Positions 53,516 to 64,000 of a DNA stretch of 64,000 nt are shown piece by piece; positions within the stretch are counted from its first letter, which is position 1, and each line of letters opens with the position of its first letter. Source of the stretch: SAR86 cluster bacterium AG-447-A08 (GTDB taxonomy: Bacteria > Pseudomonadota > Gammaproteobacteria > Magnimaribacterales > Magnimaribacteraceae). The stretch covers positions 186,001 to 250,000 of the forward strand of contig QCQA01000002.1 in the NCBI GenBank assembly GCA_003212335.1, read 5' to 3'. The position numbers and the translations under genes were made by a program. The notes beneath the pieces were generated by a model. The model did not search any database and was not told the DNA's origin. It saw nothing but the letters and a program-made list of their open reading frames with translations.

Positions 53516-56476
53516 GTGGTAAAAATAATCACATCTTCTGCGGATGTTTTAGATCTGGGGATTAACTCGTCTCAAAATAATCTACTAATTACCAAAGATG
53601 CGCAATCTGCGATACAGCTTATTGAATATTTTGATGGAGATCCAAATTTTATATTACTTGAAAACTCAGAATTATTACCCTATGACTTCTTCTCTATGGC
53701 TCCAATTATCAGGGCTAAAAGAATTGCAGCATTATCATCTTTATTGAAAAGAAAAGGCGTTACACTTATTTCTTCCATTAATACAATTTTGTCTCCACTT
53801 CCTCATCCCAGTCATATTTCTCCAATTAACAATTTGTCTGTTAATGACCAGTTCAATCCTGAAAAGATTATTCAAGAAATTACTGATTACGGATACGTTA
53901 GGGAAGATTTTGTTTCAGAACCTGGTCAATATGCACTTAGAGGTTCAATTATGGATATTTTTCTGACAAGTGGAAAAAATCCTATAAGAATTGAATTTTT
54001 TGATAATACTATAGAAAGTATTAGAACTTTTAATCCTGAATCACAAATAGCTGATGAAAAGATTGATTCTTTAAACTTTCTACCCTCTTTCGAATACCCG
54101 CTTAATCCTGAAGCTGCTGAAAAATTTAAGCAAGAATGGAGAAAAAACTTTGATATTTTTGAAAATGATTCAGAAATTTTTACAAAAGTGATGAGCCTAA
54201 GACCTGCTGAAGGTGTTGAAATCTATTTACCCTTATTCTACAAACAGAAGACTAGTATTCTCTCATATCTTAATCATATAGATGAAATATATGTTCAAAA
54301 GCACACAGACATAAAAGCTAAAGCATTTGAAGGGCTTATCAAAGAGAGGTACGAAGAATACAGATATGACCTTAGAAGACCTTTGCTTGCACCCGAAAAC
54401 CTATTCTTAAATTTTACGCAACTCTTAGAATTTATAAATAAAGATGTGTCCTTTGATTTTGATCAACCAAATATATCTGAAACTACAGAAAATTCAATTG
54501 AACTGGCAAGGAATGAAAAGGCAGATATTTCTTCTTCAAAAATGCCTGATCCTGGTGATTTGGTTGTACATCTTTCACATGGAATAGGAAGGTTTGTAGG
54601 TTTAAAACAATTGAACACCTTTGTTGGTACCAGTGATTGTCTTGAAATAAGCTATAAAGATGACAGTAAAGTCTTTGTTCCTATTGAAAATATGGATCTG
54701 GTATCAAAATACTTTGGACCTGATGATAGAGATATAGATTCACTGAATTCAAAAAAATGGAAAAACAGAAAAGACAAGGCATTAAAACAAACATTTGATA
54801 CGGCTGCAGAATTGCTTGAAGTGCAAGCCAAGAGGAATGGAAGGGTCGGTTTTGCATTTGATATAGACGAAAAAGAATTTTCAAGTTTTGTAAGCAAGTT
54901 TCCTTACGAAGAAACCTATGATCAAAAGAAAACAATTGAAGAAGTTACTTCTGATATGCAGTCTCAACAACCTATGGATCGATTGATATGCGGTGAAGTA
55001 GGATTTGGAAAAACTGAAGTTGCAATGAGGGCCGCTTTTATTGCAGCACTGAACAATAAACAGACATGTATCCTTGTGCCAACCACATTACTTGCAGCTC
55101 AGCACTTTGCGAGCTTTGAAAAAAGATTTCAAGATAGTGGAATTAGCATTGCTGCATTATCAAGAAATATAACTCTTAAAGAGAAAGAGAAATTGCTACA
55201 AGACCTGGGTTCAGGGGAAATCGATATAGTCATTGGCACACATGCCTTATTACAAGGAAATATAAGATTTAACGATCTAGGTTTATTGATTATTGATGAA
55301 GAACATCGTTTTGGAGTCAGGCAAAAAGAAAAAATTAAAACTTTAAAAGAAGAAGTAGAAATACTCAGCCTTTCTGCAACTCCAATTCCTAGATCATTAA
55401 ATTTTGCTTTATCTGAACTTAAGGATCTATCGATCATTGCCACAGCACCAGATGATAGATTACCGGTCAAAACTTTTACCTATTCATTTAATGAAAATTT
55501 AATACACGAAGCAATACAAAGGGAAATTTTAAGAGGAGGACAAACTTATTATCTTTGTAATGACTTGACACTGATTCAAGACAGAAGATTAAGATTGAAA
55601 GAAAAGTTTGAAGATTTAGTCATTGAAATAGTTCATGGGCAGTTAAAGCCCAAAGTCATAGAAGAAATTATGTTGAATTTCAATTCAGGTCTAATTGATG
55701 TTCTGGTTTGTTCTACAATTATCGAAAGCGGAATAGATGTCTCAAACGCAAACACTTTAATTGTAGAAGATGCAGATAAATTTGGTTTATCTCAATTACA
55801 TCAACTCAGAGGAAGAGTAGGAAGATCAGAAAAGCAAGCTTATGCCTATTTTCTGAGATCCAAGAACATAGTTAATAAAAAAAATGCTGATAAAAGATTT
55901 GATGCTCTAATGAGTGCTGACTCACTATCTGCAGGTTTTCTTTTAGCACTTAAAGACCTAGAAATAAGAGGTGCAGGAGAGATTCTTGGATCAAACCAAA
56001 GCGGTGTCTTTGAATCAATAGGTTTAGAACTTTATACACGAATGATTAAAAAGGCTTCTGAATTTATCAAAAGCGGAGAAATGGATTTTCAATCACTTGA
56101 TGAATCACCTGAGATAAATATCAATGTTAATTGTTTTATACCTGAAGATTATCTTCCAGATATTAACGTTAGACTTTTAATGTATAACAAGATTGCTTTG
56201 GCAGAAACAAATGAAGAATTGAAAAATATCCAAATTGAAATGATTAATAGGTTTGGTTTACTGCCAAACGAACTCAAAAATTTCTTCTTACAGGCTGAAT
56301 TGAAAATAGCTGCAGAAAACTTTTCTATTAAGAAAATTAACTTCAATAAAAATAAAATCAGTATTTCTTATAAAAACGAAGAATTAAATACTTCCCTTTT
56401 TAATGATGATAAATTAGAAGATAAAGTAAAAATGACTATGGATGTAATGCAAGCTATAAATAAAAATGTCTCTTAA
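53516..56476 (+). CDS. mfd: Transcription-repair coupling factor Mfd
   Basis: 986 residues from a GTG, shorter than the roughly 1150 of E. coli Mfd at both ends. The order is otherwise normal: UvrB-like N-terminal module (LLENSELLPYDFFS, YALRGSIMDIF), the RNA polymerase-interacting domain (DPGDLVVHLSHGIGRFVGL), then the translocase with Walker A GEVGFGKTEVAMRA (about 492), DEEHRFGVRQKEKIK (about 594), SATPIPRSLNFAL, and HQLRGRVGRSEKQAYAY, and a short C-terminal domain. It removes RNA polymerase stalled at lesions and recruits UvrA. It overlaps the next gene by 11 bases. Confidence 0.96.
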   Translation: MVKIITSSADVLDLGINSSQNNLLITKDAQSAIQLIEYFDGDPNFILLENSELLPYDFFSMAPIIRAKRIAALSSLLKRKGVTLISSINTILSPLPHPSHISPINNLSVNDQFNPEKIIQEITDYGYVREDFVSEPGQYALRGSIMDIFLTSGKNPIRIEFFDNTIESIRTFNPESQIADEKIDSLNFLPSFEYPLNPEAAEKFKQEWRKNFDIFENDSEIFTKVMSLRPAEGVEIYLPLFYKQKTSILSYLNHIDEIYVQKHTDIKAKAFEGLIKERYEEYRYDLRRPLLAPENLFLNFTQLLEFINKDVSFDFDQPNISETTENSIELARNEKADISSSKMPDPGDLVVHLSHGIGRFVGLKQLNTFVGTSDCLEISYKDDSKVFVPIENMDLVSKYFGPDDRDIDSLNSKKWKNRKDKALKQTFDTAAELLEVQAKRNGRVGFAFDIDEKEFSSFVSKFPYEETYDQKKTIEEVTSDMQSQQPMDRLICGEVGFGKTEVAMRAAFIAALNNKQTCILVPTTLLAAQHFASFEKRFQDSGISIAALSRNITLKEKEKLLQDLGSGEIDIVIGTHALLQGNIRFNDLGLLIIDEEHRFGVRQKEKIKTLKEEVEILSLSATPIPRSLNFALSELKDLSIIATAPDDRLPVKTFTYSFNENLIHEAIQREILRGGQTYYLCNDLTLIQDRRLRLKEKFEDLVIEIVHGQLKPKVIEEIMLNFNSGLIDVLVCSTIIESGIDVSNANTLIVEDADKFGLSQLHQLRGRVGRSEKQAYAYFLRSKNIVNKKNADKRFDALMSADSLSAGFLLALKDLEIRGAGEILGSNQSGVFESIGLELYTRMIKKASEFIKSGEMDFQSLDESPEININVNCFIPEDYLPDINVRLLMYNKIALAETNEELKNIQIEMINRFGLLPNELKNFFLQAELKIAAENFSIKKINFNKNKISISYKNEELNTSLFNDDKLEDKVKMTMDVMQAINKNVS

Positions 56477-57398
56477 GTTATCTTTGTTACTAAGTATGAT
56501 AGCCCATGGGCTCTACGCAAAGAGTTCAGAAGAATACATCCAGTATTTCTTGAACCAGGATCAACCAGATCTTCTAAAAATAGATTTCTTGGTGGTACAA
56601 CATCTGATGATTGAAGAGGTTGATCTCAATGAAAAGTGGAGAAATTTAGAACAATTTAATTTCTCTGAAGAATTAATAGAGCTTAAAGAGCAGCCCACTA
56701 CATTAGTTACTTTAGTTGAAAACGATATAAATAATTTTGCACTACCAGATATACAAATTAAATCTTTAAATAATTCAGATATAAACGACGTTGAGAAGAG
56801 TGAACTCAAGACCCCTCTACCATTCCTTTTTGAGAGAATACCATTTCAAAAAAGAATGATAGATATTGAAGCAAATCTTAATAGAAGTCGTGACTATAGG
56901 GTTGTTTATTACAATTCATGGTACCAACCCGCAGTCTCGAAAGAAAACTCTCTACCTATTTTTATAGAAGCAGTAAAAAAGGATAAAAAAATTTATGGAG
57001 AAATTAATATTTATAGAGAGAGATTTATTCATTTGGATTCAAGAATTAGATTTTCTCAAGTCACCGAAGAGATAGAGCCTGATACTAAAACTCCAAATTT
57101 ATTTGATTTTCAGAAACTTGTTAAAGAACAAAAACAAAAACAAGAAGAATTAAAACCTACAGATAACTATTGGATGGACACTATCTTTAATACTGTAAAA
57201 GTTAACTTCCAAAACTTGGGAAATTTTATATCTTTAGATAATTTAGATATTTCGCCAGTCATGCTAGCCGAGCCTATTTATAAGTATCAAGACTTGTATG
57301 AAATCGACAAAGATATGAAGCTAGAGCCAGAAATATTTAATTATGTAGATCATCCTTATTTTTCGATCTTAATAAGAGTACAGGAGATATCTAATTAA
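56466..57398 (+). CDS. CsiV-like peptidoglycan-binding family protein
   Basis: 310 residues. A short hydrophobic N-terminus (about 1-17) fits a signal sequence. The diagnostic part is YRVVYYNSWYQPAVSKE, followed by IYGEINIYRERFIHLDSRIRF, which matches the CsiV family core (a tryptophan-containing strand, then GxxxxxxxxRFLHL). In Vibrio CsiV binds peptidoglycan and activates LpoA-PBP1a, and its gene lies next to mfd, as here. The overlap with mfd implies co-transcription. Identity in the variable N-terminal half is not assessable by eye. Confidence 0.75.
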   Translation: MSLKLSLLLSMIAHGLYAKSSEEYIQYFLNQDQPDLLKIDFLVVQHLMIEEVDLNEKWRNLEQFNFSEELIELKEQPTTLVTLVENDINNFALPDIQIKSLNNSDINDVEKSELKTPLPFLFERIPFQKRMIDIEANLNRSRDYRVVYYNSWYQPAVSKENSLPIFIEAVKKDKKIYGEINIYRERFIHLDSRIRFSQVTEEIEPDTKTPNLFDFQKLVKEQKQKQEELKPTDNYWMDTIFNTVKVNFQNLGNFISLDNLDISPVMLAEPIYKYQDLYEIDKDMKLEPEIFNYVDHPYFSILIRVQEISN

Positions 57399-58797
57399 AT
57401 TCTGACTTTTTAACGAGGTTCTTCTCTAATTGCTCCAAGATTTCCTTCTGCTCTCCTTTTGCCTCAATTAGCATCGAACGCGTTTTATCAAGAGTTTTTT
57501 CTAGGGATGGCCAGGGTCCCTTGTCATAAAGTCTTTGATTAAGGAAATTCTGATATCTTTCAAAAGTTTCTGCTGATACGGATTCTGGGTTATTGACACA
57601 AACTAACCTTTCAGCGAGCTCCTTGTAGCGAGCATCTTCAAATCCATCGAGAACCTTTGAGCGTTCTTCCCAAGGTAGAGTATGAAATCTTTCCATCCAT
57701 AAATCGTCTGCATCAGAAGGAAAGCCCGAATACACAGTTTGTTCTAGATGTTTAGGTGGTGGGTAATTTACTTGATTACTTGCTAAAAGTTCACTTACTC
57801 TAGTTTGTAATTTAATATTTGCTCTGACTTTATGTGCTCTTTCGACAAGCTGGTCATAAGGAATATCCAAGAACTTTTCTACATCAGGAATTTGATCAGA
57901 TGCCATTACTGGTAAACTTTTATTGATTCTTACCTTTCTTATGGCAGTTCCACTATTTCCTATCTGCTCGAGAAGTTCAGCATCAGTTAAATCATCTAAT
58001 TGATCGGGATCAAAGTATAGATCCGCTACAGCAACTTCATTATTCATCTTAGGATTTTGACCGCAATATGTAACTGGATAAGTAAATTTTTTTCTTCTTA
58101 CAACTTCCCCTATCATGGCAAAGGGATCTGATTGCAGTATCTCTAAATTACCAGTTTTAGAAGACCCTTTGATAGAAGCGCGCCAAACTGGACTAGCCCT
58201 CTCCAAAATTAACTTTGCGATTTCGTGCATTTGTACACAGTCAGCTAGGGCATCATGAGCATTTTCAATTTCTATAGAGTTCGCATCAGACCAATCAGTA
58301 AGCTTCATACTAATAGCCCCTTCATCAAAGATTGGTAAATTTAAACTATCTGGAAAAAAGTTTGCAACTAACTGTAGTGTGCTAAGCATATCTAGACGGG
58401 ATGCGCCTAATGTATTGGTTATATAAAGAGGTAATAAGTTCCAGAAAAATTGCCTTCGAAATAATTCTTCATCAAATCTATGACCGTTATAAGTGATATA
58501 AACTGGATTTCTTCCTTTAGACCATTCTAACCAAGTCGATCTAAGCAGGCGCATCATTTCATAGTGAGACATAGCATCATCCCCAAGAGATTCAACTTTT
58601 TTATGCACTAAGTAGGCCTCTGGAGAAGGAACTATCCAAGGCAGCAGTTGACAGCCGATATCTTGTGAATTTTCTTGATTTAATGATTCGTCAGTTAATA
58701 AAGAACCAATTTGTATTATTTGAGAAAAGTTAATATCTAGACCTGTGGTCTCAGTGTCTGTAAATATATAACAAGAATCTGCGTTTAGTTGAGACAT
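57391..58797 (-). CDS. sbcB: Exodeoxyribonuclease I
   Basis: 468 residues. The DEDD-type exonuclease motifs are clear: FTDTETTGLDINFSQIIQIG, then TYNGHRFDEELFRRQFFWNL, and ENAHDALADCVQMHEIAKLI. SH3-like and helical C-terminal parts follow (VTYCGQNPKMNNEVAVADLY). It degrades single-stranded DNA 3' to 5' in recombination and mismatch repair. Its 3' end overlaps the CsiV-like gene by eight bases on the opposite strand. It follows nfuA by two bases. Confidence 0.95.
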   Translation of the reverse strand: MSQLNADSCYIFTDTETTGLDINFSQIIQIGSLLTDESLNQENSQDIGCQLLPWIVPSPEAYLVHKKVESLGDDAMSHYEMMRLLRSTWLEWSKGRNPVYITYNGHRFDEELFRRQFFWNLLPLYITNTLGASRLDMLSTLQLVANFFPDSLNLPIFDEGAISMKLTDWSDANSIEIENAHDALADCVQMHEIAKLILERASPVWRASIKGSSKTGNLEILQSDPFAMIGEVVRRKKFTYPVTYCGQNPKMNNEVAVADLYFDPDQLDDLTDAELLEQIGNSGTAIRKVRINKSLPVMASDQIPDVEKFLDIPYDQLVERAHKVRANIKLQTRVSELLASNQVNYPPPKHLEQTVYSGFPSDADDLWMERFHTLPWEERSKVLDGFEDARYKELAERLVCVNNPESVSAETFERYQNFLNQRLYDKGPWPSLEKTLDKTRSMLIEAKGEQKEILEQLEKNLVKKSEFN

Positions 58798-58800
58798 GCT

Positions 58801-59388
58801 CTATTTATAGTAAGCGTTTTCTCTATAGCTATGATCAGTGACGTCCTTAACATTCTTTAAACCTTCAACTTGCTCAAGCAATGTCTTCTCCACACCATCT
58901 TTGAGAGTAAGATCTACCATACCACAACCTTGGCAACCTCCCCCAAATTGGAGAATAGCTGTTTCTTCATTTACAACCTCAATCAAAGAAACTTCTCCGC
59001 CATGAGATGCAAGTCCAGGATTTATTTCCGAATAAAGCACATAATTTATCTTATCTTCAATTGAAGCATCTTCACTTATCTGAGGAAGCTTGGCATTAGG
59101 AGCTTTTATAGTTAAAGTTCCGCCAAATTTGTCCGGGGAATAATCCACTTCGGCATCTTTTAAAAAGTCTATAGATTTTTCTTCGAGGTACAGGCTGAAT
59201 TTAAATTCCTCTATGATTCTGTAATCTGAGAAATCTTCATCATCTTTTGCATAAGCAATACATGTTTCTGCTCGAGGAGTGCCCGGTTCAGATACAAATA
59301 TTTTAATACCTGTTGTGTCTTCTTCTTGATTAGATAAAAGATCGGCTAAATATTCTTGTGCTGAAGGGGTGATATTCATTTCTTCCAT
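58801..59388 (-). CDS. nfuA: Fe-S biogenesis protein NfuA
   Basis: 195 residues: an N-terminal degenerate A-type domain (ITPSAQEYLADLLSNQ, GIKIFVSEPGTPRAETCIAY) and a C-terminal Nfu domain with the CxxC cluster site in FGGGCQGCGMVDLTLKDGVE. It carries 4Fe-4S clusters to target enzymes and is important in oxidative stress. It is the first gene of an operon with exoI, divergent from metH. Confidence 0.95.
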   Translation of the reverse strand: MEEMNITPSAQEYLADLLSNQEEDTTGIKIFVSEPGTPRAETCIAYAKDDEDFSDYRIIEEFKFSLYLEEKSIDFLKDAEVDYSPDKFGGTLTIKAPNAKLPQISEDASIEDKINYVLYSEINPGLASHGGEVSLIEVVNEETAILQFGGGCQGCGMVDLTLKDGVEKTLLEQVEGLKNVKDVTDHSYRENAYYK

Positions 59389-59446
59389 ATAGTCATTCTA
59401 TCAAATTTAATTGAGGTTTATTAGATATGATAAAATACAGATAACA

Positions 59447-62400
59447 GTGTTTACCAAGACTGAATTCAAAGAATTAATGGCACAAAGGATTCTTATCCTT
59501 GATGGTGCTATGGGAACTGAAATCCAAAAACATAAACTTTCTGAAGGTGACTTTAGAGGCAGTTTATATCCTGAATGGCATATAGAACTGAAAGGAAATA
59601 ATGATTTATTGACACTGACAAAGCCAGATCTAATAAAGAATATACATCAAGAGTTTGTAGATGCTGGCTCAGACATAATAGAGACCAATACATTTAATTC
59701 CAACAAAACTTCTCTATCTGATTATGGTTTAGAGGACATATCTTACAAACTAAATTATGAAGGTGCTAAGTTAGCTAAAGAAGTTGCTTCTAATGCTCAT
59801 AATCAAGTTTTAGTTGCCGGTGTGATTGGTCCAACAAATAGAACTGCTTCCCTATCTCCAGATGTTACAGACCCTGCAGCTAGAAATACTTCTTTCGATG
59901 AGCTAAAAAAAGATTACAAAGAATGCTTGGATGGATTGATTGACGGTGGATCTGACATTATTTTAATAGAGACTATTTTCGATACTCTTAACGCGAAAGC
60001 AGCTATCTTTGCTTACTTAGAAAAATGCGAGGAACTTGGGTTTGATATTCCTCTGATGATATCAGGGACAATAACAGATGCTTCTGGAAGGACTTTATCG
60101 GGACAAACTGTTGATGCTTTTTGGACGTCGGTGGCACATGCTAAACCGGATTCTATCGGTTTTAACTGCGCTTTAGGCGCTGAACAACTGCGACCACATC
60201 TTAAACGTATAAGTGAAATAGCTGATGTCGCTGTAAGTGTTCATCCCAATGCCGGACTTCCTAATGAGATGGGTGGTTATGATCAATCTCCTGGACAGAT
60301 GGCTGGTTTTGCTGAAGAGTTCTGTAACAATAAATTCGTAAATATTGTCGGAGGTTGTTGTGGAACAACTACTGATCACTTGAAATCTATATGTGCTAAA
60401 GTAGCTGACAAAGCTCCCAGGAAAATACCCCAAAATAAAAAACAAACCTTCCTCAGTGGATTAGAAAGTCTAAACATAAATGAGCAGAGTCTTTTCGTAA
60501 ACGTCGGAGAAAGAACAAACGTTACAGGTTCAAAAAAATTTGCACGTCTAATCAAAGAGAAGGAGTACGACGAAGCATTAGAGGTAGCAAGAGAGCAGGT
60601 TGAATTTGGAGCTCAAGTTATTGACATAAACATGGACGAGGGCATGCTCGATGCCAAGACTGAGATGAGTTACTTCCTCAAGCTCTTAGCAACCGAACCT
60701 GCAATCAGCAAGGTACCGGTCATGATAGATTCTTCAAAATGGGATGTAATTGAGGAAGGATTAAAGATACTTCAAGGAAAATGTATTGTTAATTCAATAA
60801 GTCTTAAGGAAGGAGAAAAGGACTTTATTGCAAAAGCTCAACTATGCAAAAAATATGGTGCTGCAGTGATTGTTATGCTTTTTGATGAGGATGGACAAGC
60901 AGATTCACTTGAAAGAAAAAATGAGATATCAAAGCGTTCATACGAAATCCTCACAGAACGAGCTAACTTTAATCCTCAAGATATCATTATTGATCCAAAT
61001 GTATTTGCCGTTGCAACGGGACTAGAAGAGCACAATAACTATGCTGTTGATTTCATAAATGCTTGTAAATACATTACTGAAAATCTTCCTGGAGCAAAGA
61101 TATCAGGCGGTATTAGCAATGTTTCTTTTTCATTTAGAGGAAACGATACTGTTAGAGAGGCAATGCATTCAGTTTTCTTATATCACGCGATCAAAAACGG
61201 GCTCTCAATGGGCATTGTGAATGCGGGACAGTTAGTGGTGTATGAAGAGATAGATCCTAATCTAAAAGAATTGGTAGAAGATGTTATTCTCAATAGAACT
61301 GAAGATGCTACAGAACGCCTAGTTGAAAAGGCATCTGACTACTTATCGCAAGACGACACATCCTCTAAGAATAACCTGGAATGGAGAGAAGGATCAGTTG
61401 AAGAAAGAATCTCTCATGCATTAATCAATGGCATAAATAAATTTATTGTAGAGGATTCAGAAGAAGCAAGATTAAAACTCCCCTCCCCTGTATCTGTGAT
61501 TGAAGGTCCATTAATGGACGGTATGAATATAGTGGGAGATTTATTTGGTGAAGGAAAAATGTTTCTTCCTCAAGTGGTAAAAAGTGCAAGAGTAATGAAA
61601 GAGGCTGTTGCCTACTTGGTTCCTTATATAGAAGAGTCTAAAGATCAACGATCGTCTTCAAATGGGAAAGTTGTTATGGCAACTGTCAAAGGTGATGTTC
61701 ACGATATTGGTAAAAATATAGTTGGTGTGATCATGCAATGTAATAACTTCGAAGTTATTGATTTAGGCGTGATGGTACCTGCTGAAACTATTATCCAAAC
61801 TGCAATAGATGAAAAAGCCGATTTTATTGGTTTGAGTGGTCTAATTACTCCTTCATTGGATGAGATGATAAATATTGCAGAAGAGATGACTAGAAAGGGA
61901 CTTAACATACCCATACTTATTGGAGGTGCAACTACTTCAAAGGCTCATACAGCTTTAAAAATAGAACCAGCCTACACCTCAGGCCAGGTCGTACATGTAA
62001 CTGATGCATCAAGAAGTGTCGGTGTATTGCAGAGCTTGGTTACTTCAGAAGAAAGAGAGAAATTTATAGAAGCTGTTCGAAATGATTACGAAAAAACAAG
62101 AGAAAGACTTGCTAATAAAGATTCCAAACCTTTATTGGCATTACATGAAGCCAATGAAAATAAATTTCTCTTTGATTGGGATAACTACAAACCACCAATA
62201 CCTAGTTTTTTGGGCAAGAAGCACATTAAAGGGATAAAAATAAAGGATATAAAAGAGTATATCGATTGGACTATTTTCTTTCGTTCTTGGGATCTCGCAG
62301 GACAATTCCCTAAAATTCTAGAAGACAAGGTTGTTGGAGAATCTGCATCCAACCTTTATCAAGATGCACTGCTCATGCTTGATGAGCTGGAAAAAGAAAA

Positions 62401-63100
62401 CTTTATCGAACTTGAAGCTGTGATTGGGTTTTGGCCTGCTCAGCAAGAAAATGAAAATGAACTCTGCTTATTTGATGAAAAAAAAGAATCTCTTATCACT
62501 AGGCTTCATTTTCTCAGGCAACAAAAACCACAAGGAATAAGACCTAACTTTTGTCTTACAGACTTTATTAAGCCTTCTTCTGATTCACTTGATGATCATA
62601 TAGGGGCCTTTGCTGTATCTGCTGGAAAAGGAATTGAAGAAAGATGCCTTGAGTATGAAAAAAATAATGACGATTACTCTTCAATTATGCTCAAGGCTAT
62701 TGCAGATAGACTTGCTGAAGCTTTGGCGGAATACTTGCATGAAAGAGTAAGAAAAGAATACTGGGGATATGCAAAAGATGAAAATCTTACAAATGAGGAA
62801 TTAATAAAAGAGAAATATGTAGGTATCAGACCTGCACCTGGATATCCTGCTTGTCCTGACCATTCTGAAAAAGTGAAACTATTTCAACTTTTAAATTCAG
62901 ATAATACTGTTGATATATCTTTAACTGAAAATTTTGCAATGTATCCAGCCGCATCTGTAAGTGGGTGGTACTTTTCTCATCCCGATAGCAAGTATTTTGG
63001 TGTAGGTAAAATAGGACAAGATCAAGTAAAAGCTATTGCCGACTCCAGAGGTGAAACAATTGAGATTACTAATAAATATCTGAGACCAAATCTTGATTAA
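59447..63100 (+). CDS. metH: Cobalamin-dependent methionine synthase
   Basis: About 1217 residues from the GTG at 59447, chosen because it leaves the usual dozen residues before [18 protein letters not shown] at 59411 and an ATG at 59477 are alternatives. All four modules are present: homocysteine domain (zinc Cys in FNCALG and [11 protein letters not shown]), folate domain ([17 protein letters not shown]), cobalamin domain ([11 protein letters not shown], His about 752), and reactivation domain ([14 protein letters not shown]). It transfers methyl from methyltetrahydrofolate to homocysteine. The leader is too short for a cobalamin riboswitch. It overlaps trmA by eight bases. Confidence 0.96.
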   Translation: MFTKTEFKELMAQRILILDGAMGTEIQKHKLSEGDFRGSLYPEWHIELKGNNDLLTLTKPDLIKNIHQEFVDAGSDIIETNTFNSNKTSLSDYGLEDISYKLNYEGAKLAKEVASNAHNQVLVAGVIGPTNRTASLSPDVTDPAARNTSFDELKKDYKECLDGLIDGGSDIILIETIFDTLNAKAAIFAYLEKCEELGFDIPLMISGTITDASGRTLSGQTVDAFWTSVAHAKPDSIGFNCALGAEQLRPHLKRISEIADVAVSVHPNAGLPNEMGGYDQSPGQMAGFAEEFCNNKFVNIVGGCCGTTTDHLKSICAKVADKAPRKIPQNKKQTFLSGLESLNINEQSLFVNVGERTNVTGSKKFARLIKEKEYDEALEVAREQVEFGAQVIDINMDEGMLDAKTEMSYFLKLLATEPAISKVPVMIDSSKWDVIEEGLKILQGKCIVNSISLKEGEKDFIAKAQLCKKYGAAVIVMLFDEDGQADSLERKNEISKRSYEILTERANFNPQDIIIDPNVFAVATGLEEHNNYAVDFINACKYITENLPGAKISGGISNVSFSFRGNDTVREAMHSVFLYHAIKNGLSMGIVNAGQLVVYEEIDPNLKELVEDVILNRTEDATERLVEKASDYLSQDDTSSKNNLEWREGSVEERISHALINGINKFIVEDSEEARLKLPSPVSVIEGPLMDGMNIVGDLFGEGKMFLPQVVKSARVMKEAVAYLVPYIEESKDQRSSSNGKVVMATVKGDVHDIGKNIVGVIMQCNNFEVIDLGVMVPAETIIQTAIDEKADFIGLSGLITPSLDEMINIAEEMTRKGLNIPILIGGATTSKAHTALKIEPAYTSGQVVHVTDASRSVGVLQSLVTSEEREKFIEAVRNDYEKTRERLANKDSKPLLALHEANENKFLFDWDNYKPPIPSFLGKKHIKGIKIKDIKEYIDWTIFFRSWDLAGQFPKILEDKVVGESASNLYQDALLMLDELEKENFIELEAVIGFWPAQQENENELCLFDEKKESLITRLHFLRQQKPQGIRPNFCLTDFIKPSSDSLDDHIGAFAVSAGKGIEERCLEYEKNNDDYSSIMLKAIADRLAEALAEYLHERVRKEYWGYAKDENLTNEELIKEKYVGIRPAPGYPACPDHSEKVKLFQLLNSDNTVDISLTENFAMYPAASVSGWYFSHPDSKYFGVGKIGQDQVKAIADSRGETIEITNKYLRPNLD

Positions 63101-64000
63101 AACTTCAAAAGAGGCCTATGAAACTCAGTTCAAAAATAAAAAAATATTATTTGATCAACATTTCTCATCAATAGCGCCAATTGAATTTTTTAAATCGAAT
63201 TATGATAGCTTTAGATACAGAGCAGAATTTAGCTTATCAAAATTTGACAACGCTTATTCTTATACAATGACTCTGAATGGCAAAAAAGAAAGAATAGATT
63301 TCTTTCCAATAGCCAGTAAGAGAATTCAAGAATTAATGCCCCCCCTACTCTCATATATCAATGATAATCCGATAATTTCAGATAAATTATTTCAAATAGA
63401 ATTTCAATCGTCCCGCAATAATGAAGCTATGGTGAGTCTTATTTACCATAAAGAACTTAATGAAAATTGGTTTAGATCCGTTTCAAAGGTTGCAACAGAT
63501 TTAGATGTATCAATTATAGGAAGGAGTAAAAACCAACAAATAATTATTGGTAATAATTTTATTACTGAAAATTATAAGTATCAGGATAGAGAGTTCTCTA
63601 TAAGACTCTATGAACAATGTTTCAGTCAAACAAACCCTGACATTTGTGATGATATGCTGGACTGGGTAACTAGATATTCTCCTAAAATTAAAGAAGATAT
63701 TATGGAACTTCATTGTGGTCTTGGAACCTTTACCATTCCACTTAGTAATTTGTTTACAAAAGTCTTAGCAACTGAAAATAGCAGACCAAGTATAAAAGCT
63801 CTTAAGGAGAATATAGAATTAAATTGTAGGAATAATATATTCTTTGCCAGGTTATCTGGAAAGGAAACTATCGAGGCTTATAAAAAAATTAGACCCTACA
63901 GAAGATTATCTTCCATAAATCTTGACAAATTCAACATAGATACAATTTTCTTGGATCCACCCAGAGATGGTTTAGATCAATTTACAAGAGAAAATATAAT
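63093..64000 (+). CDS. trmA: tRNA (uracil-5-)-methyltransferase TrmA, partial
   Basis: The frame opens at a TTG overlapping the metH stop and runs off the right edge with about 302 codons and no stop. It follows E. coli-type TrmA throughout: [81 protein letters not shown] (SAM site), [20 protein letters not shown], and [10 protein letters not shown]. The catalytic Cys region lies beyond the window. It methylates U54 of tRNA to ribothymidine. No in-frame ATG lies early enough to be the start. Confidence 0.93.
   Translation, partial: MIKTSKEAYETQFKNKKILFDQHFSSIAPIEFFKSNYDSFRYRAEFSLSKFDNAYSYTMTLNGKKERIDFFPIASKRIQELMPPLLSYINDNPIISDKLFQIEFQSSRNNEAMVSLIYHKELNENWFRSVSKVATDLDVSIIGRSKNQQIIIGNNFITENYKYQDREFSIRLYEQCFSQTNPDICDDMLDWVTRYSPKIKEDIMELHCGLGTFTIPLSNLFTKVLATENSRPSIKALKENIELNCRNNIFFARLSGKETIEAYKKIRPYRRLSSINLDKFNIDTIFLDPPRDGLDQFTRENI

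Noticed and set aside
54652-54935. Overlapping minus-strand frames inside mfd
   Set aside because: Shadow frames; they match no recognisable protein and mfd is intact here.
59389-59447. Possible cobalamin riboswitch before metH
   Set aside because: The gap is under 60 bases, too short for the element, and no B12-box could be seen.

Overview
AT-rich (roughly one third G+C by eye), densely packed bacterial DNA. Gene content and order point to a marine gammaproteobacterium with a streamlined genome, possibly SAR86-like. That placement is inference: no rRNA gene is present. Supporting evidence is the gammaproteobacterial neighbourhood infA/clpA/clpS/icd/mnmA/purB/aceA, a complete Na+-NQR operon with apbE and nqrM, and the neighbours gap, mfd and csiV, which from memory resembles the arrangement in Pseudomonas. 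I recognise no tRNA, rRNA, insertion sequence, prophage or CRISPR array, and no gene-free stretch exceeds 300 bases.

Region 1 (1-19.2 kb) is a secretion locus. A partial trypsin-like protease with a repeat-rich tail is read leftwards. Divergent from it is a tightly packed run: a 3681-residue modular secreted protein (cadherin-like, EF-hand-like, cupredoxin-like, Calx-beta and RTX modules), a predicted outer-membrane barrel, and a type I secretion system (TolC-like, LapB-like ABC transporter, HlyD-like adaptor). A metallo-beta-lactamase-fold lipoprotein and a small membrane protein follow with overlapping start and stop codons.

Region 2 (19.2-30.7 kb) is an accessory stretch: TolB/TPR membrane protein, beta-propeller lipoprotein, tandem alpha/beta-barrel secreted protein, DUF1579-like protein, a VOC - alpha/beta hydrolase - HMG-CoA lyase operon, PhoD-like phosphatase, methyltransferase and CaiB-type CoA transferase.

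Region 3 (30.7-42.5 kb) is housekeeping: IF-1, serine hydrolase, ClpA/ClpS, Icd, MnmA, a GST/GIY-YIG operon with a 29-residue membrane microprotein, an amidohydrolase, PurB and AceA. Icd and AceA form the isocitrate branch point; malate synthase is not in the window.

Region 4 (42.5-64 kb): nqrABCDEF-apbE-nqrM leftwards, with nqrA broken into two frames at a pair of slippery heptamers, then gap and an acyl-CoA dehydrogenase pair. Rightwards lie mfd and csiV; leftwards exoI and nfuA; rightwards metH and a partial trmA.

The most unusual points are the giant type I substrate (two cupredoxin-like domains, one stripped of its copper ligands; a lipobox-like site at Cys59), the nqrA frame break, and the membrane microprotein packed without spacing between two genes.
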